Shown here: positions 27,435-40,382 of the stretch, one piece after another | Layout of the letters: each line of letters starts with the position of its first letter | Numbering within the stretch: the first letter of the stretch is position 1 | NCBI GenBank assembly: GCA_040755095.1 | Contig: JBFMBH010000018.1 | Location: 1-43,717, forward strand | Length of the DNA: 43,717 nt | Reading direction: 5' to 3' | From: Thermodesulfobacteriota bacterium | GTDB taxonomy: Bacteria; Desulfobacterota; Desulfobulbia; Desulfobulbales; JBFMBH01 | Notes under the pieces: generated by a model | The model's database searches: none | The model's input: only the letters and a program-made list of their open reading frames with translations | What the model was told of the DNA's origin: nothing | Position numbers and translations under genes: made by a program

Positions 27435-28661
27435 ATGGCCGTCTCCCCCCTCACCATCGACGAGCAGCTGGCCCTCATTGAGCGGGGCGCCGTGGACATC
27501 GTCTCCCGGCCGGAGCTGGTGGAAAAGCTCCGGCAAAGCCAGGCCACTGGTCGGCCCCTGCGGGTCAAGGCCGGCTTCGACCCCACCGCCCCGGACCTCC
27601 ACCTGGGCCATACGGTGCTGGTCCAGAAGATGCGCCACTTCCAGGAGCTGGGCCATCAGGTGCTGTTTCTGATCGGTGACTTCACCGGCATGATCGGCGA
27701 CCCCACCGGCAAGTCGGAAACGAGAAAGGCCTTGACCCGGGCCGACGTGGCCAGGAATGCCGAGACCTACAAGGAGCAGATCTTCAAGATCCTCGATCCG
27801 GAGCGCACCGAGGTGGTCTTCAACAGCGCCTGGCTGGAGAAGCTTTCTGCCTACGACTTCGTGCGCCTGGCCTCTCAGCTCACCGTGGCCCGGATGCTGG
27901 AGCGGGAGGATTTCCGGCTCCGCTTCCAGGGCAGCCAGCCCATTTCCATCCACGAGTTCCTCTACCCCCTGGTGCAGGGCTACGACTCGGTGGCCCTTGC
28001 GGCGGACGTGGAGCTGGGCGGCACCGATCAGCTCTTCAACCTTCTCACCGGCCGGGATGTCCAGCGGGCCTGGGGCCAAGCGCCCCAGGTGGTGATCACC
28101 ATGCCCCTCCTGGAGGGTCTGGACGGGGTCAACAAGATGAGCAAGTCCCTGGGCAACTACATCGGCATCACCGAGCCGGCTGCCGAGATCTTCGGCAAGG
28201 TGATGTCCATCTCCGATCCCTTGATGTTCCGCTACTACGAGCTGCTCAGTGACCTGCCCGCCCACGAGGTCGAGGGCTTGCGGCAGCAGGTGGCGGCCGG
28301 CGGCCTCCACCCCAAGGCCGCCAAGGAGCAACTGGCCCGGGAGCTGGCCGGCCGCTTCCACGGCCCGGAGGAGGCCGCGGCCGCCCAGGCCCATTTCCAG
28401 CGTCTCTTCCAGCAGCACCGGCTGCCGGACCAGATGCCGGAGAGGCGATTCCCTGCCGGTCTGGAGCCGATCCGGCTGCCGCGCCTGCTGCTCGATGCCG
28501 GTCTCGTGGCCAGCACCTCCGAGGCCCGACGCCTCATCGAGCAGGGGGCGGTCTCCATCGACGATCGGCGCGTGGGGGATCCGGAGCACGGGGTGGCCGC
28601 GGCCGGTGAGCTGGTGCTCAAGGTGGGCAAACGGCGCTTCGCCCGTATCGTCTTCGCGTAG
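27435..28661 (+). CDS. tyrS: Tyrosyl-tRNA synthetase (TyrZ-like class)
   Basis: The enzyme charges tRNA-Tyr. Its 408 residues have the class I signature HLGH at 56-59 (within [15 protein letters not shown]) and KMSKS at 234-238. A C-terminal S4 RNA-binding domain starts near residue 345 ([31 protein letters not shown]). Sequence around [17 protein letters not shown] and the overall length match the TyrRS group often called TyrZ rather than the E. coli TyrS group. No T-box leader is visible, as expected outside Gram-positives. Confidence 0.95.
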   Translation: MAVSPLTIDEQLALIERGAVDIVSRPELVEKLRQSQATGRPLRVKAGFDPTAPDLHLGHTVLVQKMRHFQELGHQVLFLIGDFTGMIGDPTGKSETRKALTRADVARNAETYKEQIFKILDPERTEVVFNSAWLEKLSAYDFVRLASQLTVARMLEREDFRLRFQGSQPISIHEFLYPLVQGYDSVALAADVELGGTDQLFNLLTGRDVQRAWGQAPQVVITMPLLEGLDGVNKMSKSLGNYIGITEPAAEIFGKVMSISDPLMFRYYELLSDLPAHEVEGLRQQVAAGGLHPKAAKEQLARELAGRFHGPEEAAAAQAHFQRLFQQHRLPDQMPERRFPAGLEPIRLPRLLLDAGLVASTSEARRLIEQGAVSIDDRRVGDPEHGVAAAGELVLKVGKRRFARIVFA

Positions 28662-28765
28662 CACGGCCGCAAGGCCCCGATCAGGGCAGGCTCGCCGGCC
28701 GCCACCTCCCTGGTGGCGTCCCCGAGCCGAGGAGAGAGACCAACATCCAGGGAGGCAGACCAGCG

Positions 28766-29110
28766 ATGGAGATCGAGCGGCGGGACACCGGCAGGGCCAA
28801 CGTGAAGCTCAAGGTCACCTTTGGCAGCGACACCGAGTTCAGATCCGCCTTCACCGCCGACATCGGCGTCGGCGGGCTCTTTCTCCACACCGACCGGCTC
28901 CTGGCCCGGGGTGAGCATCTCTATGTGGAGTTCAACCTGCCGGACAGCGGCGAGATGGTGGAGGCCGAGGCCGAGGTGCGCTGGCTGCGGCAGAACGGCA
29001 CCCCGGAGGACGGCATGGGCGTGAAGTTCCTGGCCATGTCCCAGGCCCATTTCGCCAAGGTGGCCGGCTACCTCAAGAAGGTGCACATGCTGCCGAAGCG
29101 CTCCGGTTGA
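28766..29110 (+). CDS. PilZ-domain protein
   Basis: This 114-residue single-domain protein begins ERRDTGRANVKLKV, the RxxxR-type c-di-GMP binding element. The second element DIGVGGLFLHTD takes the place of (D/N)xSxxG, with Val at the usual Ser position. The rest (GEHLYVEFNLPDSGEMVEAEAEVRWLRQNG...GMGVKFLAM) is the PilZ barrel, like the short delta-proteobacterial PilZ subfamily. A role as a c-di-GMP receptor acting on motility or surface behaviour is inferred from the family. It has its own 104-base gap after tyrS with no clear promoter. Confidence 0.85.
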   Translation: MEIERRDTGRANVKLKVTFGSDTEFRSAFTADIGVGGLFLHTDRLLARGEHLYVEFNLPDSGEMVEAEAEVRWLRQNGTPEDGMGVKFLAMSQAHFAKVAGYLKKVHMLPKRSG

Positions 29111-29222
29111 AGGCTTGGGCCCCGGCACCCCACCGGGCTGCTGGGGAATCGTGTCGGCCCTGTTCTTATGTGGAATGGAAAATGTTTTGACAGATTGCAT
29201 AAGTTGCGGCTAGGCTCCCGAC

Positions 29223-30389
29223 ATGATCCCCCGGGACTGCGACCCGACCATCCGCGCCTTGCTGCAAGGCTTTCCGGCCGTCACCCTGACCGGGCCCCGA
29301 CAATCGGGCAAGACCACCCTGGCCAAGGCCATCTTCGCCGATCGGCCCTATGCGTCACTGGAGGAGCCGGATCTGCGCCAGTTTGCCCAGGACGATCCGC
29401 GGACCTTCCTGGAGCGTTTTCCTGATGGTGGCGTGCTCGATGAGCTGCAGCGTTGCCCCGAGCTTTTCTCCTATCTCCAGACCCGCCTGGATGGCGAAGG
29501 CCGTCTGGGTCTTTTCATCCTGACCGGTTCCCAGCAGCTGGGGCTCATGTCCGGCATCAGCCAATCCCTGGCCGGTCGCACCGCCTTCATGGAGCTGTTG
29601 CCCTTCTCCCTGCCGGAACTGGCGCGGGCGGACAAGCTGCCGTCCGATGCCGATACGCTGATTCTCTCTGGCTGCTACCCACCACTCTATGACCGGCCAG
29701 TGACACCGGCAGCATGGTTTTCCGCCTATGTGGCTGCCTATGTGGAGCGAGACGTTCGGCAGCTGCTCAACGTGCACGATCTGGGGGCTTTTCAACGCTT
29801 CGTGCGCTTGTGCGCCGGCAGGACCGGTCACCTGCTCAACCTCTCCTCCCTGGCCACGGAATGCGGTATCACCCACAACACCGTCAAATCGTGGCTCTCG
29901 GTCCTGGAGGCCAGCTATCTGGTGTGGCTGTTGCGGCCCCACCACGTCAGCTTCAACAAGCGGCTGGTCAAGATGCCCAAGCTCTATTTTCTCGACACTG
30001 GCCTCGCCAGCTGGCTGCTGGGCATCCGCACCACCACCCAGCTGGCGAATCATCCCTTGCGGGGAGCGCTGTTCGAGACCATGGTTCTTGCCGAGCTGGT
30101 CAAATCGCGACGCAATCTCGGCGAGTCCGGCGGCCTGTATTTCTGGCGCGACAGCAACGGCAATGAGGTTGACGTCATTGTGGAGCTGGGCGACCGGCTG
30201 ATGCCGGTGGAGATCAAGTCCGGCAAGACGGTGAATCGGGATTTCTTTGTTGGGCTGGAGAGGTGGCAGGCCCTTGCCGGCTCGACGGCCCTTCATCCCA
30301 CCCTGGTCTACGGGGGCGCGGAGACCTATCGCCACAAGGGGATGCAGGTGACCAGCTGGCGGGATGGCGGCTCCCTCTTTGCTTCTTGA
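29223..30389 (+). CDS. AAA_14/DUF4143 ATP-binding protein
   Basis: The 388-residue protein has Walker A GPRQSGKTTLAK near residue 24, a Walker B-like GGVLDELQRCPELFSYLQ, and ILTGSQQLGLMSGISQSLAGR typical of the AAA_14 family. The C-terminal DUF4143 part has YLDTGLASWLLG-like and FFWRDSNGNEVDVIVELG...VEIKSGK motifs, the latter resembling a PD-(D/E)XK nuclease fold core. The family is widespread, often solitary and horizontally moved. This gene uses noticeably more AT-rich codons than its neighbours and stands alone. TTGACA at 29187-29192 with TAGGCT 18 bases later is a possible promoter very close to the start. The cellular role is unknown. Confidence 0.85.
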   Translation: MIPRDCDPTIRALLQGFPAVTLTGPRQSGKTTLAKAIFADRPYASLEEPDLRQFAQDDPRTFLERFPDGGVLDELQRCPELFSYLQTRLDGEGRLGLFILTGSQQLGLMSGISQSLAGRTAFMELLPFSLPELARADKLPSDADTLILSGCYPPLYDRPVTPAAWFSAYVAAYVERDVRQLLNVHDLGAFQRFVRLCAGRTGHLLNLSSLATECGITHNTVKSWLSVLEASYLVWLLRPHHVSFNKRLVKMPKLYFLDTGLASWLLGIRTTTQLANHPLRGALFETMVLAELVKSRRNLGESGGLYFWRDSNGNEVDVIVELGDRLMPVEIKSGKTVNRDFFVGLERWQALAGSTALHPTLVYGGAETYRHKGMQVTSWRDGGSLFAS

Positions 30390-30544
30390 TGGCTGGGGGC
30401 AAAGAGCGGTGCCGCCGCGACCCCCGGCGCAAAGGCTGCGGTGATCCGGAAGGCAGCCCGGCCAGCGGGCTGACGAGCCGAAGATCAGGAGAAGCACGGC
30501 GTCCCCGAGGTGGGGGAAGCGGGGCGGGGCGGGGGATCGGGATG

Positions 30545-30586
30545 ATGAAGCCAGGCCGGCGGCAATTGCCGCCGGCCTGGCTTCAT
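30545..30586. terminator. Perfect 42-base palindrome, bidirectional terminator candidate
   Basis: Bases 30545-30586 read identically on both strands (21-base arms centred on AATT), lying between the convergent DUF4143 and PFOR genes and 13 bases after the PFOR stop in its direction of reading. The stem is very GC-rich; the plus-strand side is followed by only three T residues. A shared terminator is the simplest reading. Confidence 0.55.
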
Positions 30587-30598
30587 TTGGGGGCGGGA

Positions 30599-34180
<3,582 letters not shown>

Positions 34181-34299
34181 GCGCGTCTTCTCCTCGTTCG
34201 GGTCTAGGGTTTGGAAAAGGGATCGTGCCCTGAAAAACGAACTGCAGAATAGCGAAGGGACTGAGGCTGCCGCAGCTCTTCGTGCTGGCGGCGACCAGC

Positions 34300-35277
34300 T
34301 CAAGCGCCGCGGGATTTGAGGATCAGCTCCGGGGGATTCAACAGCACCTTGGTGCCTGGCGGCACCGAGCGGGTCAGCCAGACATTGCCGCCGATCACCG
34401 AGCCGGCGCCGATCACCGTCTCTCCCCCCAGGATGGTGGTGCCGGCGTAGACGGTGACGTCATCCTCCAGGGTGGGGTGGCGCTTCCTGCCCCGTTCCAG
34501 GGCACCGGAGGCATCCCGCTTGAAGGCCAGGGCCCCCAGGGTGACCCCCTGGTAGATCTTCACCCGGTTGCCGATGACCGTGGTCTCGCCGACCACGACC
34601 CCGGTGCCGTGGTCGATGAAGAAGGAATGCCCGATCTCGGCCCCGGGATGGATGTCGACCCCGGTGACGCTGTGGGCATACTCGGTCATGATCCGCGGCA
34701 GGAGCGGCACTGACAGCTCGTGCAAGGCGTGGGCGATCCGGTAGACGGTGATGGCGAAGACACCGGGGTAGCAGAAGATGATCTCGTCCACCCCTTTGGC
34801 TGCCGGGTCCCCCTCGTAGGTGGCGCGGACGTCCGTGGCCAGGCTGGCCCGGAGGTCCGGCAGCCGCTGCAAGAAGGCATAGGCCTTCTCCTTGCCCTGC
34901 TCGCTGCACTCCTGGCAGGGCAGATGGCAGCGGATGCAGTCATGACGGATGGCGTTGGTGATCTCGACGCTCAGTCGATCGAAAAGGCTCGAGATCTCAA
35001 GGCCCAGCCGGTAGCGCAGGTTGACGGCATCCACCCCCTGGGTGCCAAAGTAGCCCGGGAAGAGGATATCCCGGGTCGCCTCCACCAGGGCGACGACATT
35101 GGCCCGGGAGGGCAGGGGCTCGGCACCCACGTGCTCGAAGCACTGGCCGGAGTAACAGGTGTCCACCAGGCGGTCGACGACCTCCGGCAGCCGGTGGCGA
35201 AACTCGATGGCTTGCGACCGCACCTCCCGGCAGGGGCCGCCTTCGCTCACGTTGTCGTGGTCCTGGTCCAAGGTCAT
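34300..35277 (-). CDS. cysE: Serine O-acetyltransferase (EpsC-type)
   Basis: The enzyme transfers acetyl from acetyl-CoA to serine, giving O-acetylserine for cysteine synthesis. ATG 35277 sits behind GGGAGGG and gives 325 residues. The N-terminal helical domain (about 1-185) has an extra cysteine-rich loop [15 protein letters not shown]. The C-terminal left-handed beta-helix has [44 protein letters not shown], where His in DHGTG is catalytic, then [20 protein letters not shown]. The length and extended N-terminus match the EpsC group rather than E. coli CysE. The four-Cys loop is unusual and could bind a metal or sense redox. Confidence 0.92.
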   Translation of the reverse strand: MTLDQDHDNVSEGGPCREVRSQAIEFRHRLPEVVDRLVDTCYSGQCFEHVGAEPLPSRANVVALVEATRDILFPGYFGTQGVDAVNLRYRLGLEISSLFDRLSVEITNAIRHDCIRCHLPCQECSEQGKEKAYAFLQRLPDLRASLATDVRATYEGDPAAKGVDEIIFCYPGVFAITVYRIAHALHELSVPLLPRIMTEYAHSVTGVDIHPGAEIGHSFFIDHGTGVVVGETTVIGNRVKIYQGVTLGALAFKRDASGALERGRKRHPTLEDDVTVYAGTTILGGETVIGAGSVIGGNVWLTRSVPPGTKVLLNPPELILKSRGA

Positions 35278-35534
35278 GGCTTGTCATGCCCTCCCAACCG
35301 GCAGAAGGGAGGGGCGGGCCGGCGGCCAGGCTGCGGGCCCGGACTCCTGGCAGGGATCGCGAAGGATGATGGCTTCGCTCAGGAACAGAAAGCCCAGGAC
35401 GAGCTCACTACGACGTTCTCAAGGATCCGCTGGAACAGGCGGAATGAGGCGCCCGGCGGTCTCAAGGGAAAAAGGCCTCCTATTCTATGAGGAAGGGGCG
35501 AACATTGCAAAAGGTTTTTTCCCCAAGAACGTTC

Positions 35535-35563
35535 TTGACAAGTGCAGGCGCCGTCGGTAAGTT
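35535..35563 (+). promoter_or_regulatory. Predicted promoter of tRNA-Leu
   Basis: TTGACA (35535-35540), a 17-base spacer and TAAGTT (35558-35563) end about 15 bases before the tRNA. The GC-rich stretch after the -10 (CCCGCCG) is typical of stringently controlled stable-RNA promoters. Confidence 0.6.
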
Positions 35564-35578
35564 TCCCGCCGTGTGGTT

Positions 35579-35665
35579 GCCGAAGTGGCGGAATTGGTAG
35601 ACGCGCTAGGTTCAGGGTCTAGTGGGGGTCTCCCCGTAGGAGTTCAAGTCTCCTCTTCGGCACCA
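35579..35665 (+). tRNA. tRNA-Leu (anticodon CAG)
   Basis: A complete class II tRNA: acceptor stem GCCGAAG/CTTCGGC (35579-35585 with 35655-35661), D-arm with GAATTGGTAGAC, anticodon stem CTAGG/TCTAG with loop TTCAGGG (anticodon CAG), a long variable arm, T-loop GTTCAAG, and an encoded ACCA end. It reads CUG, the dominant leucine codon in this GC-rich window. Confidence 0.95.
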
Positions 35666-35846
35666 GCACTCTTTTCCCTCTCCATTCGGCCTTTCCTGTT
35701 TCCCTCCCGGTTCCGCCAGCAGTCAACGCTCCTGTCCTGATCAGCCGGGCGGGGCGATCTTGTGTGTCGTGGGTCCCGGGACCCGGTTTCGACCGGGGGC
35801 GTCTCCTCGCGCAAAGCCCCAGCTGCATTTCCGGGAGCCCCATCAT

Positions 35847-36752
35847 TTGGACACCTCCGAGCAGACGGACGGCATTGAGGTGGCGGTGATCCGCTCCCCC
35901 AGCCGGCGCCGGGTGGAAACCCTGGCCGTGGTGGTGTCGGCGGCCGGCATCAGCTACCGCATCGACCGGGACCATGCGGTCTGGGGCCTCTTTGTGCCGG
36001 CTGCCGAGGCCTTCCGGGCCCGGGCCGAGATCGCCCGTTTCGAGGAGGAGGAGCGGGCCTGGCCGCCCCCTGCCCAGGAGCCGGTACCGGTCCTGTCGCC
36101 ACGGCCGCCCACCATTCTGCTCGCCGGTGCCCTGGCCGGCTTCTACCTGATCACTGGCCCCTGGGCCCTTGATACCATCTGGTTTCGAATCGGCGCCGTG
36201 GCGTCGGAGCGCATCCTGAGCCACGGCGAGTGGTGGCGTCTGATCACCGCCCTCACCCTGCACGCCGATCCGGTGCATGTGGTGGGCAACATGCTCATTG
36301 GCGGGGTGATCATCCACCTGCTGTGCCGGCAGATGGGCAGTGCCCTCGGCCTTTTCCTGGTGCTCCTCTCCGGGGCGCTGGGCAACGCCGCCAACGTGCT
36401 GGCCCGCCAGGGCCCCCATCTGTCGGTGGGCTTTTCCACCGCCGTCTTCGGTGGTCTGGGCATCCTGGCCGGCCAGGAGCTCTGGCGTCGCCGGCGGGCG
36501 GCCTGGCGGGGGATGCTGTTGCCGTTGGCCGCCGCCTTGGCCCTTCTGGCCATGCTGGGCGCCGAGGGGGAGCACACCGACCTGGGTGCCCATCTCTTTG
36601 GCCTGGCCGCCGGTCTTCTCCTGGGGCTGGCCGCTGCTGTTCTGCCGGGCAGCCCACCCGCTCGTCTGCCCCGTCCGGTGGCCTGGGCCCTGGGGATCGC
36701 CAGTCTGGCGGTGGTGGTGGGGGCCTGGTGGCTGGCCATCCGGAACAGCTGA
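35847..36752 (+). CDS. Rhomboid-family intramembrane serine protease
   Basis: The C-terminal ~200 residues hold six or seven membrane helices with rhomboid landmarks: GEWWRLITALTLHADPVHVVGNMLIGG (His and Asn of the oxyanion region), VGFSTAVFGGLG (nucleophile Ser; the usual GxSG is GFST here) and GAHLFGLAAGLLLG (catalytic His). A cytoplasmic N-terminal segment of about 85 residues precedes them. The start is uncertain: TTG at 35847 has GGGAG nine bases upstream and gives 301 residues, but the frame is open to 35760 with other weak starts. The gene lies between tRNA-Leu and hflK with separate spacing to each. Substrates are unknown. Confidence 0.82.
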   Translation: MDTSEQTDGIEVAVIRSPSRRRVETLAVVVSAAGISYRIDRDHAVWGLFVPAAEAFRARAEIARFEEEERAWPPPAQEPVPVLSPRPPTILLAGALAGFYLITGPWALDTIWFRIGAVASERILSHGEWWRLITALTLHADPVHVVGNMLIGGVIIHLLCRQMGSALGLFLVLLSGALGNAANVLARQGPHLSVGFSTAVFGGLGILAGQELWRRRRAAWRGMLLPLAAALALLAMLGAEGEHTDLGAHLFGLAAGLLLGLAAAVLPGSPPARLPRPVAWALGIASLAVVVGAWWLAIRNS

Positions 36753-36924
36753 CGGCGCTGGCCGCTGCGCCCGGCCTGGCGCTGCCATGTTCCAGGCCAG
36801 GGGTTGCATTTCTCGTCTGACCCTTGTATCTCAGGGAAGGCTGCCGAGCCGGAATGGCATGGGACGGTGGCGGGCGCCGCCGACTTGGCGGGCCGGTGGG
36901 ACGCAACGCCTTAAGGAGACGCGC

Positions 36925-38034
36925 ATGGCCTGGGAACAACCGCAGTCACCATGGGGGCAGGGGCCACGGCCCCCAAGCCTGGAGAAGCTCATCGCCAACC
37001 TGCTGAACCAGATCCGGGAGGCCTTTGCCGGTCGCGGTGCAGGCGGCGGCGGTGACGGCTCCGGAGGCAGCCGGCCGCGGCCGGCTGCGGGCCCTGGCGG
37101 GCCCTCCCGTCTGGGCCGCGTCGCGACCTTCCTGCTGGTGCTGTTCCTGTTGAACGCCGCCCTGTCTTCCTTCTACACCGTGCAGCCTGGCGAGCGGGGG
37201 GTGGTGCTGCGCCTGGGCCGCTACGCCCATACGACCAGCTCTGGGCTCAACTTCAAGATCCCGTACCTGGACGAGGTGGTCAAGGTGGATGTGGAGAAGG
37301 TGCAGAAGGAGGAGTTCGGCTTCCGCACCAAGGTCCCGGGGCAGCAGACCACCTACGAGAAGGGCGGCTTTGAGCCCGAGTCCCTCATGCTCACCGGCGA
37401 CAAGAACGTCATCGATGCCGAGTGGATCGTTCAATACAAGATCCGGGACCCCATGAGCTACCTCTTCCGGATCCGGGATCCCCGGCAGACGGTGCGGGAT
37501 GTCTCCGAGACCGTCATCCGCCGGGTGATGGGCAACGCCAACTTCGACTACGTGCTCAGCAACCGGGAGATCCTGGCGGCGGCCACGGCCCGGGAGATGC
37601 AAGAGTCCCTCGACCGCTTCGAAAGCGGGATCGACATCGTCACCGTGCAGCTCCAGGATGTGAATCCGCCGGAGCGGGTCAAGCCAGCCTTCAACGAGGT
37701 CAACGAGGCCGATCAGGACATGAAGCGCCTGGTGAACGAGGCGGAGGAGGCCTACAACCGGGAGATCCCTAAGGCCAGGGGCACCGCCACTCAGCTCCAG
37801 GAGGAGGCCCGGGGCTATGCCATCGAGCGGGTCAACAACGCCCAGGGCGAGACCGCCCGTTTCCTGTCCATCCTGGAGGAGTACCGTCAGGCGCCGGAGG
37901 TAACCCGCAAGCGCATGTACCTGGAGACCATGCGGGCCGTGCTGCCAAACGTGAAAGAGATCTACGTGATGGACGCGGAACAGGGCGGGGTGGTGCCCTT
38001 CCTGGATCTTTCCCGAGGCCGGAAACAGCCGTAG
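36925..38034 (+). CDS. hflK: HflK, SPFH-domain regulator of FtsH
   Basis: ATG 36925 follows AAGGAGA; 369 residues. A Gly/Pro/Arg-rich cytoplasmic N-terminus (about 1-62) leads into one membrane helix (VATFLLVLFLLNAALSSFY) and an SPFH/prohibitin domain (VQPGERGVVLRLGRYAHTTSSGLNFKIPYLDEVVKVDVEKV). A long coiled coil follows (EVNEADQDMKRLVNEAEEAYNREIPKARG). HflK and HflC form a membrane cage around the FtsH protease and control its access to membrane substrates. hflC follows after 23 bases with its own ribosome site, in the usual hflKC order. Confidence 0.95.
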   Translation: MAWEQPQSPWGQGPRPPSLEKLIANLLNQIREAFAGRGAGGGGDGSGGSRPRPAAGPGGPSRLGRVATFLLVLFLLNAALSSFYTVQPGERGVVLRLGRYAHTTSSGLNFKIPYLDEVVKVDVEKVQKEEFGFRTKVPGQQTTYEKGGFEPESLMLTGDKNVIDAEWIVQYKIRDPMSYLFRIRDPRQTVRDVSETVIRRVMGNANFDYVLSNREILAAATAREMQESLDRFESGIDIVTVQLQDVNPPERVKPAFNEVNEADQDMKRLVNEAEEAYNREIPKARGTATQLQEEARGYAIERVNNAQGETARFLSILEEYRQAPEVTRKRMYLETMRAVLPNVKEIYVMDAEQGGVVPFLDLSRGRKQP

Positions 38035-38057
38035 GGCTGGCACACGGAGGCACGAGC

Positions 38058-38975
38058 ATGGCCAAGAGCATCCGTTTCGTTCTTCTTGCCGTGGTGGTGG
38101 GGCTGCTGGCCCTGGCCTGGGATGCCTTCTTCCTGGTCCGGGAGGGGCAGCAGGCGGTGATCATGCAGTTCGGCCGGCCGGTGGGCAAGCCCATTGTCGA
38201 GGCCGGGCTGCAGCTCAAGCTGCCCCTCATCCAGAACGTTCGCTACTTCGAGCGCCGCATCCTGATCTGGGACGGCGATCCCAACCAGATCCCCACCAAC
38301 GACAAGACCTTCGTCTACCTGGAGGTGACCGCCCGCTGGCGGATCGCCGATCCCTTGCGGTTCCTGCAGGCGGTCAACAACGAAAGCCGGGCCCAGAGCC
38401 TGCTCGACGACATCATCGACGGCACGGTGCGGGATCTGGTGAACAAGAACGATCTGGTGGAGATCATCCGCTCCTCCGACTGGTCCCGGGAGGCCATGGG
38501 CGGGGAGGTGACCGAGGAGATCGCCTTTGGCCGGGACAGGATCACCGCCATGATCCACGAGGCCGCGGCCAAGATCACGCCGTCTTACGGCATCGAGCTT
38601 CTGGACGTGCTCTTCAAGAGGGTCAACTACATCGAGAGCGTGCGGCTCAAGGTCTACGAGCGGATGATCTCGGAGAGGAAGCGGATTGCGGCGGAGAAGC
38701 GCTCGTACGGCGAGGGCCAAAAGGCGGCCATCCTCGGCCGGCTGGACAAGGAGCTCAAGGAGATCATCTCCACCGCCAACCGGGACGCCCAGATGATCCG
38801 GGGCGAGGCCGATGCCGAGGCGACCCGCATCTACGGCGAGGTCTACAGCCGGGATCCGGATCTCTACGCCTTTCTGACCACCCTGGAGAGCTACCGGGAA
38901 ACGGTGGCTGGCAACAGCACCCTGGTTCTGTCCCCGGATTCGGAGTTCTACCAGTATCTCAAGAAGATCCGCTGA
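38058..38975 (+). CDS. hflC: HflC, SPFH-domain partner of HflK
   Basis: The 305-residue protein has an N-terminal signal-anchor helix (IRFVLLAVVVGLLALAWDAFF), an SPFH domain (VREGQQAVIMQFGRPVGKPIVEAGLQLKLPLIQNVRYFERR) and a C-terminal coiled coil rich in Arg, Glu and Ala (SERKRIAAEKRSYGEGQKAAILGR...EADAEATRIYGEVY). It ends SPDSEFYQYLKKI, a typical HflC terminus. It pairs with the upstream hflK in the FtsH-associated complex. Its last 17 bases overlap the convergent zinc-ribbon gene. Confidence 0.95.
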   Translation: MAKSIRFVLLAVVVGLLALAWDAFFLVREGQQAVIMQFGRPVGKPIVEAGLQLKLPLIQNVRYFERRILIWDGDPNQIPTNDKTFVYLEVTARWRIADPLRFLQAVNNESRAQSLLDDIIDGTVRDLVNKNDLVEIIRSSDWSREAMGGEVTEEIAFGRDRITAMIHEAAAKITPSYGIELLDVLFKRVNYIESVRLKVYERMISERKRIAAEKRSYGEGQKAAILGRLDKELKEIISTANRDAQMIRGEADAEATRIYGEVYSRDPDLYAFLTTLESYRETVAGNSTLVLSPDSEFYQYLKKIR

Positions 38976-39648
38976 CCGGCTTGCCGCTGGCACCAACCTG
39001 CAGATAGCCGGGCCGCTCCCGGGCCGGGTCGAAGGGGATGCGGCCCTGGGCCTCCAGCCGCCGGGCCAGGGCGCCGATCTCCTCCTCGGCGATCTCGGCG
39101 GTATCCAGTTGCTCGAAGCGGCACGGGCAGCGGGTGAGCTGGCCGCCGCACCAGGGGCAGGTCTCCACCGGGCAGCCCAGGACATGGCAGTCGCCGGCCG
39201 AGACCCCGCAGGCCGGGCAGATCTCCGGGCTCTCGTCGATGGGCCGATACGGGGGCAGGGTCTCGGCCCGGGTATCGAGTCCGGCCAGGGCCGGCCGCTC
39301 CCGCAGCCGGAAGTACTGCAAGACCTCCGGGTCCCAGATGCCGGCACCGGCCGGCCCCAGGAAGGTGGCGCCCTCGCTGGACACCAAGTAGAAGAAGGCC
39401 TGGCCGCCCGCCGTGCGCGCCATGAGCAGGCAGACGCCCCGCCGCCGGGCGGCCAGCCGCAGGTCCACCACCGCGTCCTCCACCGCCTCCGGCAGATAGC
39501 TGTAGAACTCGTGCAGGAGATGGAGGGCCACGGTATCGGCCCGGAAACGGGCCACCAGGGCCTGGGCCTGGGGAAGATCTTGCTCCGGCACCGCGTAGCG
39601 CATGAGAAGCTCGATGTGGGCGACCCGCTCGCCCAGGCTGGGCATCAT
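38959..39648 (-). CDS. Hypothetical protein with C-terminal zinc-ribbon cysteines
   Basis: ATG 39648 overlaps the thiE stop by four bases (ATGA), so the two are co-translated. The 229 residues include a helical N-terminus and a beta-rich middle (GVCLLMARTAGGQAFFYLVSSEGATFLG). A Cys-rich segment near residues 143-182 follows (ICPACGVSAGDCHVLGCPVETCPWCGGQLTRCPC), enough for two zinc sites. The acidic end has IAEEEIGALARRLEAQGRIPFDP. I do not recognise a named family. The coupling to thiE gives no clear role, and it is convergent with hflC. Confidence 0.65.
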   Translation of the reverse strand: MMPSLGERVAHIELLMRYAVPEQDLPQAQALVARFRADTVALHLLHEFYSYLPEAVEDAVVDLRLAARRRGVCLLMARTAGGQAFFYLVSSEGATFLGPAGAGIWDPEVLQYFRLRERPALAGLDTRAETLPPYRPIDESPEICPACGVSAGDCHVLGCPVETCPWCGGQLTRCPCRFEQLDTAEIAEEEIGALARRLEAQGRIPFDPARERPGYLQVGASGKPVSGSS

Positions 39649-40373
39649 GGCTCCGGCTCACGGCTGCTGCCGCCAGCGGCCCGGGCCGCCAGGGCAGAAC
39701 GGATGGCGGCCACCAGGGCCCGGGTCTCGGCCTCGATGTCCGGCGCCTGGGTGAGGGCGGTGACCACCGCCAACCGGCGGGCACCGCGGCGCACCAGCTC
39801 CGGCACGTGGTCGCGCTTGATGCCGCCCATCACCGTAAACGGCAGGGGGGACAGGCGGCACCAGGCCTCGATCGCCTCGGGACCCACGGAGCGAGCCACT
39901 CCCGTCTTGGTGGCGGTGGGGAAGATGGGGCCGATGTTGTAATACGAGGCGCCCTGGGCCAGGGCGGCGGCCACATCCTCGCCGCTGTGGCAGGAGACGC
40001 CGATGATGAGCTCGGGGGCCAACCGGCGGGCCGCCTCGGCCGGCAGGTCCTGGTCGCCCAGGTGGATGCCGTCGGCATCCACAGCCAGGGCCACATCCAG
40101 CCGGTCGTCGATGATGAAGAGCGCCCCGGCATCGCTGGTCAGGCGCCGGAAGGCCTCGGCCTTGGCGTAGAGCTGCCGGCTGCTGGCCTCCTTGTCCCGG
40201 AGCTGGACGATGCGGGCGCCGCCGGCCAGGACCGCCCGCAGCCACTCCAGATCCGAGCGGCCGGCAGCCAGCCTCTCGCAGGACACCGGGTAGACGGTGA
40301 CCTCTTCGGTCAGGAGGCGCAGGCGCTGGGCCAGGCGGCTGGCGGCTGGGGAAGAGGCGGCAGGGGCGACCAT
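39645..40373 (-). CDS. thiE: Thiamine-phosphate synthase
   Basis: ThiE joins hydroxymethylpyrimidine pyrophosphate and thiazole phosphate to thiamine phosphate. The 242-residue chain is a TIM barrel with ARIVQLRDKEASSRQL, ALFIIDDRLDVALAVDADGIHLGDQDLP, the glycine/phosphate segment YYNIGPIFPTATKTG and VMGGIKRDHVPEL. The motif order and the TKTG segment are diagnostic. The first ~25 residues are an extra, low-complexity leader. No strong ribosome site precedes ATG 40373, and the predicted promoter is so close that the mRNA may be nearly leaderless. No TPP riboswitch is seen. Confidence 0.92.
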   Translation of the reverse strand: MVAPAASSPAASRLAQRLRLLTEEVTVYPVSCERLAAGRSDLEWLRAVLAGGARIVQLRDKEASSRQLYAKAEAFRRLTSDAGALFIIDDRLDVALAVDADGIHLGDQDLPAEAARRLAPELIIGVSCHSGEDVAAALAQGASYYNIGPIFPTATKTGVARSVGPEAIEAWCRLSPLPFTVMGGIKRDHVPELVRRGARRLAVVTALTQAPDIEAETRALVAAIRSALAARAAGGSSREPEP

Positions 40374-40382
40374 GGTGCCCCC

